Positions 8,841 through 16,953 of a stretch of DNA of 54,950 nt are shown in pieces. The position numbers were made by a program, and so were the translations under genes. Source of the DNA: Geosporobacter subterraneus DSM 17957 (GTDB lineage: Bacteria; Bacillota; Clostridia; Peptostreptococcales; Thermotaleaceae). Each line of letters begins with the position of its first letter. The first letter of the stretch is position 1. The notes under the pieces were generated by a model. It did no database searches. It worked only from the letters and a program-made list of their open reading frames with translations, and had not been told where the DNA came from. The stretch spans positions 1-54,950 of the forward strand of contig NZ_FQZV01000030.1 in assembly GCF_900142145.1 (NCBI RefSeq), in the 5' to 3' direction.

Positions 8841-9785
8841 ATGAAAAGCGTACAACAAATTATTCAGGAAAAAGAGATATGGGCAGGATTAAATCATCCT
8901 GGCATTTCAGTAGAGGAGGCGGATATCGTAGTGTATGGGATACCCTTTGACGGCGGGGTCAGCTTTCGTGCCGGTGCAAAGGATGCCCCAAAGGCCCTTA
9001 GAGAGATTACTTATACCATCGATCCGACTACCGAGGGATTTGAGAGCATAGAAGGGTTAAAGATTTTAGATTTGGGAGATGCAGAGGGAGAAAATCGGGA
9101 AGAAATCTTTCAAAAGGTTGAGCAGGTGGCCTACGATTGTGTAAAAGCAGGAAAGCTCATGACTTTTATCGGAGGGGATCACTCCACAACGATTCCCATT
9201 CTTTGGGGAATTGATAAAGCCTTGGAGGAACCCTTTGGCATTATTCATATCGATGCGCATTTAGATCTCTGTGATGAAATGGGAGGAGACCGTTTATCTC
9301 ATGGTTCTACGGAAAGACGGGCTCTGGAATTAAAAAACATCCCGGATACGGAAAGCATATACTTCTTGGGGATTCGTTCCGCCGAGTTGGAGGAAGTGAA
9401 GTTTCTGCAAGAAAACAAGATTAACCTATTGGGCACAAGGGAGATTCGTCATTTAGGTGTAGAAAAGGCGTTGGAGAAGGTCAAGGAAAAAATGGCCCGA
9501 TTTAATAAAATCTATATTACCATTGACATAGATGCCCTAGACCCGGCCTATGCACCGGGAACAGGAACACCGCAGTTTGGCGGTTTAGACAGCCGGGAAA
9601 TGCTGGATCTGCTCTATGGCTTATTTGAACTGCCAGTGATCGGATTTGATGTGGTGGAGGTGGCACCGGGTCTGGAGGAGTCTAAGATTGCCCTCTTTGC
9701 AGCACGAAAAATCATTACTGAATGCTGGGGGCATCACTGGAGGAAAGGTACAAACGTCTATGGAAAATATAAAAAGAGCTTCTAA
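8841..9785 (+). CDS. speB: Agmatinase (ureohydrolase family)
   Basis: This 314-residue binuclear-manganese hydrolase is expected to split agmatine into putrescine and urea. Metal ligands are visible in the three family motifs: GGDHST near 112, HIDAHLDLCDE near 136 and the segment TIDIDALDPAYAPGTGTPQFGG near 230. Length matches SpeB. The related guanidinobutyrase and formiminoglutamase enzymes share these motifs, so the exact substrate is inferred from overall similarity. AGGAGGTGG lies 6 bases before the ATG. It is monocistronic, between a terminator upstream and a shared terminator downstream, and convergent with the chemoreceptor gene. Confidence 0.85.
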   Translation: MKSVQQIIQEKEIWAGLNHPGISVEEADIVVYGIPFDGGVSFRAGAKDAPKALREITYTIDPTTEGFESIEGLKILDLGDAEGENREEIFQKVEQVAYDCVKAGKLMTFIGGDHSTTIPILWGIDKALEEPFGIIHIDAHLDLCDEMGGDRLSHGSTERRALELKNIPDTESIYFLGIRSAELEEVKFLQENKINLLGTREIRHLGVEKALEKVKEKMARFNKIYITIDIDALDPAYAPGTGTPQFGGLDSREMLDLLYGLFELPVIGFDVVEVAPGLEESKIALFAARKIITECWGHHWRKGTNVYGKYKKSF

Positions 9786-9800
9786 CTGAAGCTCTTTTTA
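9771..9800. terminator. Bidirectional terminator between speB and the chemoreceptor gene
   Basis: AAAAAGAGCTT and AAGCTCTTTTT form a stem around CTAACTG, which contains the speB stop codon. A- and T-tracts flank both sides, so it can end both converging transcripts. Confidence 0.85.
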
Positions 9801-9803
9801 TAT

Positions 9804-11510
9804 TTATAATTTAAATTGATTGACTACATTTTTGAGTGCAGCTGCAGAGTTAGAAAGAGAATGGGCACTGTGTACAATGGTTTCCATAGAGCTGGCTTGC
9901 TGCTGTAAAGATGCGACCGTTTGCTCAATTCCTGCTGAATTTTCTTCTGAAATGGCTGCAACCTGTTCACCAGCAGAATTAATTTTCTCGCTATTCTGTG
10001 CTATTTCATTTAAACTGTAGGCTACAAGCTTTATATTTTCACTGATGGTGCTTACTTTTGCACGGATAATATCAAATACTTCTCCAGTAGCATGTATTTG
10101 AGAAGTACCCATCTCAATTACTTGATAGCCATTTTCAAGGGTAGCTGTCATACCCTTAGAATCATTTTGAATACCTACAACAATGTCAGTAATTTCCTTT
10201 AAAGATTTGCCAACCTGTTCTGCAAGCTTTCGGATCTCATCTGCAACCACTGCAAAGCCTTTGCCTGCTTCACCTGCTCGTGCTGCTTCAATTGCAGCGT
10301 TTAACGCCAGCAGATTGGTTTGATCGGAGATTCCCTGAATTACCTGAACAAGACCAGATACCTTCTTGGAACTTTCATCCAATTGTTTTACTTTTATTAC
10401 TGAATCCCTTATGACCTCATTAATATGTGTCATATTATCAATGGAAGCGTTCATTTTTATGCCGCCGCTTTGAACTACATCTAAAATATCCGCTGCAGAG
10501 CTTTCCAAAACCTCTTTATTGATATTGGCCTGCTGAACCAATTTGGTCAGAGCACTTATAGAATGGGCAATCTCACTGGATGCCTCAGCTTGATGCTGGG
10601 CGCCGGAGGCCATTTCATCCATTGTTGCAGCAATTTGCATACTGCTTTCTTTAACCTCATCTGCAATTTTTCTAAAGGCACTGCTTTCTTCATCTACCGT
10701 TAAAGCAGATTGAGAAATCCCTTGTATCATATTTTGTAAATTTTGTATCATTACATTTACTGAAGCAGATAATTGACCAATTTCATCTCTGCCCGAATAC
10801 TGATTTTTTGATACAGTAAGGTCACCCTTTGAGACTTTGTTGGTTATGTCTACAATTTGATGCAAGTTTTTGCTGATGCCCCGACTGATCAGAAGAAGAA
10901 TCGTACTGCCAAGCACTGCCGCTGAAACAATAGATATAATTAATGCTTGAATAGAATATTGAACCTTTTTGTGGGCATCTGCGATAGATAAAGCCCGCTG
11001 CTTGTCAACTGCGTCTTTAATTTTTTCAAATAATGCTGCAGTAGGCTTTGTTAGGCCTGAAATCTTTACATATCCGATGGCAGCATCCTCTCTATTTCCT
11101 TTGGCTAAATTAGGAATAACGATGTTTTTGAATGTGTCATCCATTACTTGGTTGTTTTTATTGATATGCTGTGAAAAAAGCTTAAGCTCCTCCGTATTCA
11201 AAACAGGAGCCAGTATCTCCTGAAGCTGATCAAACTCCTTTTTTACCTGATCAAAGTCATCCACTAGAGCTTTTTTGCTCATGTTCATATATTCATTGAC
11301 AATGAGTTCCTTAGATTTAAAAAGTGATACCATGTGAGTTAGAGCGACAGACCTTTCTCCGGCTGTTTCAATCATCGATACGGCGTTTTCGATTTCATAT
11401 AGAGAGATAATTACAAAGCTTGCAGCAGAAATAAATAAAAAGATGGTAATCAGCAGTGTCACTCCATACTTGAATCCAATTCTTAGATCTTTCCACCTTA
11501 ACATATTCAT
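9804..11510 (-). CDS. Methyl-accepting chemotaxis protein
   Basis: This 568-residue transmembrane chemoreceptor has the usual order: a first membrane segment (about 14-36), an extracellular four-helix-bundle region (about 37-185; [18 protein letters not shown]), a second membrane segment (about 187-208), HAMP (about 210-262) and the cytoplasmic signalling coiled coil. The hairpin tip [23 protein letters not shown] is intact, followed by [14 protein letters not shown]. It would bind a ligand outside and control a CheA kinase. The ATG start is preceded by a weak GCGATGAAT context; MNMLRWKD is a plausible N-terminus, with an alternative Met two codons later. No che or flagellar genes are in the window. 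Confidence 0.93.
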   Translation of the reverse strand: MNMLRWKDLRIGFKYGVTLLITIFLFISAASFVIISLYEIENAVSMIETAGERSVALTHMVSLFKSKELIVNEYMNMSKKALVDDFDQVKKEFDQLQEILAPVLNTEELKLFSQHINKNNQVMDDTFKNIVIPNLAKGNREDAAIGYVKISGLTKPTAALFEKIKDAVDKQRALSIADAHKKVQYSIQALIISIVSAAVLGSTILLLISRGISKNLHQIVDITNKVSKGDLTVSKNQYSGRDEIGQLSASVNVMIQNLQNMIQGISQSALTVDEESSAFRKIADEVKESSMQIAATMDEMASGAQHQAEASSEIAHSISALTKLVQQANINKEVLESSAADILDVVQSGGIKMNASIDNMTHINEVIRDSVIKVKQLDESSKKVSGLVQVIQGISDQTNLLALNAAIEAARAGEAGKGFAVVADEIRKLAEQVGKSLKEITDIVVGIQNDSKGMTATLENGYQVIEMGTSQIHATGEVFDIIRAKVSTISENIKLVAYSLNEIAQNSEKINSAGEQVAAISEENSAGIEQTVASLQQQASSMETIVHSAHSLSNSAAALKNVVNQFKL

Positions 11511-11549
11511 CGCTCATCACACCTTCTAATAGAGTCATATACATAATTA

Positions 11550-11618
11550 TACGACAAAATTTGCCATAATAAAATCAAAACCTTGTAGAATTTAAGAAAT
11601 TTATGCATTTTTGTCGTA
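11550..11618. promoter_or_regulatory. Inverted repeat in the chemoreceptor promoter region
   Basis: TACGACAAAA (11550-11559) and TTTTGTCGTA (11609-11618) form a perfect 10-bp inverted repeat separated by 49 bp, upstream of the minus-strand chemoreceptor gene. The proximal arm abuts a TATAAT on the minus strand (within 11545-11552). The spacing suits two operator half-sites joined by a DNA loop better than a hairpin. Confidence 0.4.
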
Positions 11619-11665
11619 GACCATGCTTTTACCATAAAATGATACAGTAAAGGTTTTTAGTGCAA

Positions 11666-12382
11666 CTACTTGCATAATTGTCTTTGAATGACTGCAAAAA
11701 CCTGGTCCGATAGGTAATTCTCATCTTCCTTTGTAAGACTGGTTGTGTCTATGGGAGAGGAAATGATCATTTTTACTTGAGCCGGTTTGATTCGGCCTTT
11801 GTTAGCCTCCATCATTCGATAGGTTCCGTTGATAGTAACGGGAACAATAGGGACGCCTGCCTTGGTGGCCAGCTTTAAACTTCCCTTCTTAAATTCGCCC
11901 ATTTCAGGGCCTCTGCTTCGGGTACCCTCAGGGAAAATCACCAGAGAATGTCCATCCTTCAACAGATCCACGCCCGAATTGATGGCCCTTAAGGACTGCC
12001 TGGGATCCTGGCGGTCTATAAAAATACAGCGGATATTTTTCATCCATGAGGATACGAGGGGCATTTTGAGTAGTTCAATTTTTGCGATAAAAGCTTTTGG
12101 CTTATCAATATAACCTAAAAAAAGCGGAATATCAAAATTTCCCTGATGGTTGCTGACAAAAACCACTGGACCTGGCGGGATATTTTCTAGACCTTCAACC
12201 TGTACCGAAGTGCCTGTGATCGCAATAAGCCTTCTAGCCCAGGTTTTGGCTGCCCGTTGGGAGATATCCTGAACCTCATGCAATTTTCCCTGCTTTTCAA
12301 GCATCTTTACCTTCCACAGCTTAGGCAACAGCAACAGCATATATCCACCAAAATAAATAAACCAAAATATAGTTCTAAGCAT
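11666..12382 (-). CDS. plsC: 1-acyl-sn-glycerol-3-phosphate acyltransferase
   Basis: This 238-residue membrane-associated enzyme adds the second acyl chain to lysophosphatidic acid, making phosphatidic acid for phospholipid synthesis. The catalytic NHx4D motif appears as NHQGNFD near residue 72 and the glycerol-phosphate site as FPEGTRSRG near 145. An N-terminal hydrophobic segment (LRTIFWFIYFGGYMLLLLP) anchors it. The ORF extends to 12424, but the ATG at 12382 follows GGGGGAATT and begins the usual hydrophobic N-terminus. It is a single gene, divergent from the sdpRI-like pair and about 155 bp from the chemoreceptor start region. Confidence 0.92.
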   Translation of the reverse strand: MLRTIFWFIYFGGYMLLLLPKLWKVKMLEKQGKLHEVQDISQRAAKTWARRLIAITGTSVQVEGLENIPPGPVVFVSNHQGNFDIPLFLGYIDKPKAFIAKIELLKMPLVSSWMKNIRCIFIDRQDPRQSLRAINSGVDLLKDGHSLVIFPEGTRSRGPEMGEFKKGSLKLATKAGVPIVPVTINGTYRMMEANKGRIKPAQVKMIISSPIDTTSLTKEDENYLSDQVFAVIQRQLCK

Positions 12383-12481
12383 TGAGAATTCCCCCTTTAT
12401 GAAGAAATATACCTTATTTATCATACCATAAAAGCCGGATATAGAGCGGTAAAATTGGATAAAATTTTAATAAAAAGTCTA

Positions 12482-12542
12482 TTGAAATAGAAGAAAAACA
12501 GGAGTATACTATATTTATATAATTAGATATTTATTTAAATAT
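12482..12542 (+). promoter_or_regulatory. Promoter and operator of the sdpR/sdpI-like operon
   Basis: A near-consensus sigma-A promoter, TTGAAA (12482-12487), 17-bp spacer, TATACT (12505-12510), is followed by a perfect inverted repeat, ATATTTA-TT-TAAATAT (12527-12542). The repeat covers the expected early transcribed region, 26 bp before the ArsR-type regulator gene. It is a good candidate for autoregulatory binding by that protein. Confidence 0.65.
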
Positions 12543-12568
12543 ATAACTAACAAGAAGGGGATGAATCA

Positions 12569-12838
12569 ATGAACGATATATTTAAAGCCTTGGCGGATCC
12601 CACCAGAAGGAAAATATTGATCATGTTGAAAGAGAAAGATATGAATGCAGGGGAGATTGCTGATGCATTTAATATTAGCAAGCCCTCCATCAGCCATCAT
12701 TTAAGTCTTTTGAAGCAGGCTAATCTCGTACTGAGTGAAAAGCAAGGGCAAAATATCAACTATTCTCTAAACACTACAGTTTTTCAAGATATCCTTCAAT
12801 GGTTTTTCGAATTTCGAGAAAGGGGAGATAGAGAGTGA
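12569..12838 (+). CDS. ArsR/SmtB family regulator (SdpR-like)
   Basis: This small 89-residue winged-helix repressor has the sequence MNDIFKALADPTRRKILIMLKEKDMNAGEIADAF, then the recognition helix ISKPSISHHLSLLKQANLV. No cysteine metal site of the classic ArsR/SmtB type is present, so it is not an obvious metal sensor. It overlaps the next gene by 4 bp (GTGA), and that gene encodes an SdpI homologue. In Bacillus subtilis SdpR represses sdpRI and is sequestered at the membrane by SdpI; the same arrangement is inferred here. GAAGGGG precedes the ATG. An inverted repeat at 12527-12542 is a likely autoregulatory operator. Confidence 0.9.
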   Translation: MNDIFKALADPTRRKILIMLKEKDMNAGEIADAFNISKPSISHHLSLLKQANLVLSEKQGQNINYSLNTTVFQDILQWFFEFRERGDRE

Positions 12839-13467
12839 AAATAAATAAATGGATTTTACTCATCGCTATTTTATCCTTCGTTGGTGTATTAATGGTATAT
12901 CCCTTACTGCCGGAGGAAATACCGGGACACTGGAACTTTGCAGGCGAGGTAGATCGATATGATAGTAAAAGCTCCGTGTTTATTACGGGACTGCTGCCTT
13001 TGGGAATTTATCTGCTAATGGTGTTCTTGCCCAAAATTGACCCTAAAAGAGCCTCTTATCTGAAGCATGAAAAGGCCTATACCATTGCCCAAGGGGTGAT
13101 AGTCATCATGCTGGTATATATCCAGTGGATCGCCATTGCTGCCGGATTAGGCTATAATGTAGACACAGGCTTGGCTGTGCGGCTGGCTATCGGGATCATG
13201 TTCATCCTGCTGGGGAATTATATGAGCCAGATTCGTCATAATTATTTCTTTGGAATTAAAACCCCATGGACCCTAGCCAATGAGGAAGTGTGGAAAAAAA
13301 CCCATCGGGTAGGCGGGTATGGTTTTGTCATTGCAGGAATCATCACTATCCTGTCCATTTTCCTGAGGGGAAAAGCAGCGGTGATTGTCTCTGCCGGAGG
13401 ATTATTTATTCCTGTTGTCTACAGCTATGTTTACTCCTATTTTGCCTTTAAGAAAATTGTAAAATAA
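12835..13467 (+). CDS. SdpI family membrane protein (DUF1648 and SdpI domains)
   Basis: This is a 210-residue membrane protein with six hydrophobic stretches. The N-terminal DUF1648 domain shows the motif LPEEIPGHWNFAGEVDRY, and the C-terminal SdpI domain contains NYMSQIRHNYFFGIKTPWTLANEEVWKKTHRVGGYGFV. In B. subtilis SdpI gives immunity to the SdpC toxin and recruits the SdpR repressor. Here no SdpABC-like toxin genes are nearby, so it is more likely part of an orphan immunity or envelope-stress pair, which is common in Firmicutes. Start is GTG, translationally coupled to the ArsR gene. A convergent terminator follows. Confidence 0.9.
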   Translation: MKINKWILLIAILSFVGVLMVYPLLPEEIPGHWNFAGEVDRYDSKSSVFITGLLPLGIYLLMVFLPKIDPKRASYLKHEKAYTIAQGVIVIMLVYIQWIAIAAGLGYNVDTGLAVRLAIGIMFILLGNYMSQIRHNYFFGIKTPWTLANEEVWKKTHRVGGYGFVIAGIITILSIFLRGKAAVIVSAGGLFIPVVYSYVYSYFAFKKIVK

Positions 13468-13474
13468 TATGTTT

Positions 13475-13502
13475 AAAGGTGATGGATTTTTCCATCACCT
13501 TT
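13475..13502. terminator. Bidirectional terminator between sdpI-like and EamA genes
   Basis: AAAGGTGATGGA pairs with TCCATCACCTTT around a T-rich loop. It overlaps the last codons of the minus-strand EamA gene and serves both converging genes. Confidence 0.8.
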
Positions 13503-14433
13503 CTCCTTTTGTTCGAATTCGATGTATAAATAAGTAGGACAGCACTGCTTTGCTGTTTTTCATCAGCAGAATTCCCCCAAGGACGAGCAGCATCCCAAAA
13601 AGCTGGGTTAGATTTAGGGTCTCCCGATAGACCCAATAACCAAAAACGGCTGCAGCGGGAATTTCAATATTGCTGACAATAGAGGTCCGAATAGCACCGA
13701 TGTATTGAATAGAGGTGTATAGTAAAATCACCGGCGGAATTTGGCATAAGCATACCAGCAGGGCAGCGATACCCAATTGAGAGGGATGAATACTCCTTTG
13801 CAGAAGTGCTGCCGGAAAGCGATAGATTAAAAAGAACAATAGGGCAAAGCTGGTGGAATAGGAGGCGATTACAATAGAGGGCAGTTTTTCGCCAATGGCT
13901 TCTATAACAATGTTAAAGGCAGCGTAAAACAGTGCAGAACCCATTCCAAAGAGGATGCCGATTTTTGAAATGTCCGATTGAAGGTTGAAGATATCCAATA
14001 CGAAGATACACCCTAAAAATACCGTCAGCAGAGAGAATATGATGATCCCATTTGGCCTTTCTTTGGAAAAAAGTAAAGCATACAGGGTGATCAAAATCGG
14101 ATAGGTAAAGAGCAAAATAGTGGCAATGGATATGTCTAAGTATACAAAGGCCTTATAATAAAATAGAGTCACCATGCTATTGAGACAAAAACCCATTATA
14201 AATAGACGCAGCAGCATTTTTTTGCCAACCAAAATAGAACCTCTGTATTTAATAAAGGAGATGGTCCATAGGATAGGCACAGCCATAAGGTTTTGCAAGG
14301 TTAAAAGGGTGATGGAGTCTAACCCCATATCATAAGCTAGTTTTACGAAAAGTCCGGAACTGCCGAAGAGTATAGCAGCCAGAGCTGCATAAACATAACC
14401 CTTGGTGGTTTTCGTCAAAGTTTGATTGGTCAT
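13495..14433 (-). CDS. EamA/DMT family transporter
   Basis: This 312-residue carrier has about ten membrane segments and two EamA repeats; the first begins YAALAAILFGSSGLFVKLAYDMG and the second near residue 160 with GILFGMGSALFYAAFNIVIEAIG. It is a different subfamily from the EamA protein of the first island. AAGGAGAG stands 7 bases before the ATG on the minus strand. It is monocistronic and ends in the shared hairpin with sdpI. Role as a metabolite or amino acid exporter is inferred from the family; nothing in the sequence identifies the substrate. Confidence 0.88.
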   Translation of the reverse strand: MTNQTLTKTTKGYVYAALAAILFGSSGLFVKLAYDMGLDSITLLTLQNLMAVPILWTISFIKYRGSILVGKKMLLRLFIMGFCLNSMVTLFYYKAFVYLDISIATILLFTYPILITLYALLFSKERPNGIIIFSLLTVFLGCIFVLDIFNLQSDISKIGILFGMGSALFYAAFNIVIEAIGEKLPSIVIASYSTSFALLFFLIYRFPAALLQRSIHPSQLGIAALLVCLCQIPPVILLYTSIQYIGAIRTSIVSNIEIPAAAVFGYWVYRETLNLTQLFGMLLVLGGILLMKNSKAVLSYLFIHRIRTKGER

Positions 14434-14812
14434 GATGTTCTCTCCTTATTCATTATTAAGAAATCATAATGTTTTTATTATATCTATAGCTTTCTTAATA
14501 ATAAACAGAGATATAAGCGGCTATATATTGATTAAACATAGCAGATGCCTCCTAAATAATAAAAAACCAGTACAAAGAGTAACCTTTCTCTGGTTTTTAC
14601 ATGGGCGAATATATGGAGAAGCCATATATTTCTTCATATAAAACAGGTTGATCTGTAGTGGATTATAATTTTATTCTATACCAATCCTACAGCTTCTTCA
14701 ATAGATATTCAGAAAAATCAAGCGGAGAAATCCCATGGAAAGAATCTTAAATTGGGGGTATAATAACATTGCATAGAAATAACACATGGATACCATTTTT
14801 AGGAGGAAAGCT
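14434..14812. other. Intergenic region between the divergent EamA and cation-exchanger genes
   Basis: No gene is evident in these 379 bp. Two hairpins are visible: AAAAACCAG pairing with CTGGTTTTT around a 19-nt loop (about 14563-14600), which could weakly terminate, and a perfect ATATATGG-AGAAG-CCATATAT (14609-14629). A TATAAT at 14759-14764 lies 49 bp before the exchanger start, without a clear -35. I compared the leader by eye with the yybP-ykoY Mn2+ riboswitch, a plausible candidate for a cation exchanger, and did not find its motifs. Confidence 0.5.
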
Positions 14813-15766
14813 ATGGCGTATTTGTTACTATTGATAGGTTTTATACTGCTCATAAAGGGGGCTGATTATTTTGTAGAGGGAGCTTCTGGAATTGCAAAGC
14901 TGCTTCGGGTACCTCCGATTCTGATTGGATTGACCATTGTAGCCTTTGGAACAAGTTCTCCGGAAGCAGCTGTAAGTATTCGGGCGGCAGTAAATGGAAA
15001 CAACGGCATTGCTCTGGGGAATGTGGTGGGCAGCAATGTGTTTAATATCTCCCTCATCATCGGGATTACGGCTATGCTCAATCCTCTGCAGGTAGAAAGG
15101 GAAACTGTAAGGAAGGAAATCCCTTTTACCCTGCTGGCTAGTATTCTTCTGCTTGTTTTAGTTTCAGATACTCTGTTGCAAGGCTTGGCCATCAATCAGA
15201 TTACCATGGGAGATGGGTTGGTACTGGGGTGTTTTTTCCTTATTTTTATGTTCTATCTGTTGGAGGTAGCCCTGCACAGTAGAGAGCGGGATGAGGAGAT
15301 GACAGCCTTTTGCCCTAAAACCATGGGAAAAAATGTGCTCTTTACTGCAGGCGGATTAGCAGCGATTATCTCCGGTGGCGAACTGGTGGTACGGAGCAGT
15401 ACAACCATTGCAAAAACTTTAGGCATGAGTGAGACAATGATCGGTTTGACCATCGTAGCCGTAGGTACCTCTTTGCCAGAGTTGATCACCTCCGTAACAG
15501 CGGCTGTCAAGAAACAGAGTGAGATTGCAGTGGGAAATATAGTAGGAAGCAATATTTTTAATATATTATTTGTATTGGGAATTTCTTCTGCCATCCATCC
15601 TATAAGGGTAGATCCTAAAATTTTCTTTGACATCAGGCTGATGATTCTCTATACGGCTATTCTGTTGATATTTTCCAGAACCCACCACAAAATCAGCAGA
15701 AAAGAGGGCTTTGTACTGCTGTTATCCTACTTATTCTATGCAGTGCATGTAATCCTCAGAGGATAA
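14813..15766 (+). CDS. Calcium/sodium antiporter (CaCA family, YrbG-like)
   Basis: This 317-residue ion exchanger has two inverted repeats of five membrane segments. The ion-binding alpha motifs are both present: TIVAFGTSSPEAAVS with GNVVGSNVFN in the first half, TIVAVGTSLPELITS with GNIVGSNIFN in the second. This two-motif signature is diagnostic of the CaCA family. The protein would extrude Ca2+ in exchange for Na+ or H+. The ORF reaches back to 14786, but AGGAGG at 14801-14806 correctly positions the ATG at 14813. It is followed closely by the YkvI-like permease gene, with a hairpin between them. Confidence 0.92.
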   Translation: MAYLLLLIGFILLIKGADYFVEGASGIAKLLRVPPILIGLTIVAFGTSSPEAAVSIRAAVNGNNGIALGNVVGSNVFNISLIIGITAMLNPLQVERETVRKEIPFTLLASILLLVLVSDTLLQGLAINQITMGDGLVLGCFFLIFMFYLLEVALHSRERDEEMTAFCPKTMGKNVLFTAGGLAAIISGGELVVRSSTTIAKTLGMSETMIGLTIVAVGTSLPELITSVTAAVKKQSEIAVGNIVGSNIFNILFVLGISSAIHPIRVDPKIFFDIRLMILYTAILLIFSRTHHKISRKEGFVLLLSYLFYAVHVILRG

Positions 15767-15791
15767 TTAAGCCTTATCATGAAACAACCTC

Positions 15792-15836
15792 CCCCCTACA
15801 TACAATGGAGTAGTACGGGTTACAGGGGGTTTTTTT
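15792..15836 (+). terminator. Possible terminator that also carries the next gene's ribosome site
   Basis: CCCCCT (15792-15797) can pair with AGGGGG (15824-15829), directly followed by seven T. The 3' arm, AGGGGGT, is also the only Shine-Dalgarno-like sequence for the ATG at 15838. The stem is short (6 bp) and the loop long, so it is uncertain. Confidence 0.35.
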
Positions 15837-15837
15837 A

Positions 15838-16866
15838 ATGGAAAGCAATAATAGCTTTAAGATTGCCAGTATTTACATAGGTACTGTCATTGGAGCGGGC
15901 TTTGCTTCAGGGCAGGAAATCATGCAGTTCTTTACAAAATATGGGATTCGGGGCCTATACGGTATTTTGGTAGCATCTGTGTTATTTAGCTTAATAGGAA
16001 GCTTTATTCTATTAAAGGTTTATCGTCACCGGATCCAATCCTATGAACAGCTGCTCCGGCCAGCTTTAGGTTCTGTGATTGGCAGACTTGTAGAGGGGTT
16101 GTTATCTTTACTGCTGCTGTCAGGATACTGTATTATGCTGGCAGGCAGTGGAGCCCTGTTTCAGCAGCAGTTTGGTCTGTCGAAAGCCTACGGAATACTA
16201 TTTATGAGCTTGATTACCTTCATCATCTTCCTATTCAGTATTCGGGGTTTGGCATGGATTAATACCGTGGTAGTGCCGATTTTGTTTATGGGAATTATCG
16301 GTATAAGTACATGGGTGATTTCTCATTGGGGTCTTACATTAAGCAATGAGGTAGGGAGCTCCTTCAATAGTTATACAGGGAATTGGATGACTTCCGCATT
16401 GCTTTATGTCAGTTATAATAGTATCGGCGCCACAGTGGTGATGTGCTCTCTGCTTCCCTTAATCAATAGCTCCAAGGCAGCATGGGAAGGGGGGATCATG
16501 GGTGGGCTGGGCTTGGGACTGCTGGCCATGTTTCTATTAATTCCTACCTTGATCTTCTATACAGATATCCATGGTATGGAAATACCCATGATGGCTATTG
16601 CTACGAAAGTAGGAAGTCCTATCAAAATTGGCTATGGAATTTTGCTTTGGCTTGCCATGCTGACAACGGCTATTGCTGATGGTTTTGTACTGATTCAGTC
16701 CATAGAAAAAAGGATGCCAAGGTATCATGTATTGAACTGTCTGATTTTTTGCATGGCGGCCATACCCCTAGCCAACCTGGGTTTTAAAAATCTTGTCAAT
16801 ACCCTGTACCCGGCCTTTGGGTATATAGGTATAGGTGTTGCTCTCCTGCTTCTTTTCAGGCGATAG
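15838..16866 (+). CDS. YkvI-family membrane transporter
   Basis: This 342-residue integral membrane protein has about ten membrane segments. It starts with the family pattern FKIASIYIGTVIGAGFASGQEIMQFFTKYG, which resembles amino-acid/Na+ symporter-like proteins of the YkvI group. There is a second polar patch YVSYNSIGATVVMCSLLPLI near 180-200. Function is not established; by fold it is probably a transporter. The ribosome site is AGGGGGT 8 bases before the ATG, lying inside a hairpin arm. The gene ends at the edge of the spacer before the phosphatase gene and may form a unit with it. Confidence 0.8.
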   Translation: MESNNSFKIASIYIGTVIGAGFASGQEIMQFFTKYGIRGLYGILVASVLFSLIGSFILLKVYRHRIQSYEQLLRPALGSVIGRLVEGLLSLLLLSGYCIMLAGSGALFQQQFGLSKAYGILFMSLITFIIFLFSIRGLAWINTVVVPILFMGIIGISTWVISHWGLTLSNEVGSSFNSYTGNWMTSALLYVSYNSIGATVVMCSLLPLINSSKAAWEGGIMGGLGLGLLAMFLLIPTLIFYTDIHGMEIPMMAIATKVGSPIKIGYGILLWLAMLTTAIADGFVLIQSIEKRMPRYHVLNCLIFCMAAIPLANLGFKNLVNTLYPAFGYIGIGVALLLLFRR

Positions 16867-16953
16867 GAAAGCCGAGGATTCACATCGATCTAGAAGGATT
16901 TTTAATTTCCAACTCGAATATAAACGGTAGAAGAAGATTTTGAGGAGATACCT

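Noticed and set aside
14434-14812. Possible Mn2+ (yybP-ykoY) riboswitch before the cation exchanger
   Set aside because: The characteristic GGGGAGUAG-type and internal-loop motifs are not seen; only two simple hairpins exist.
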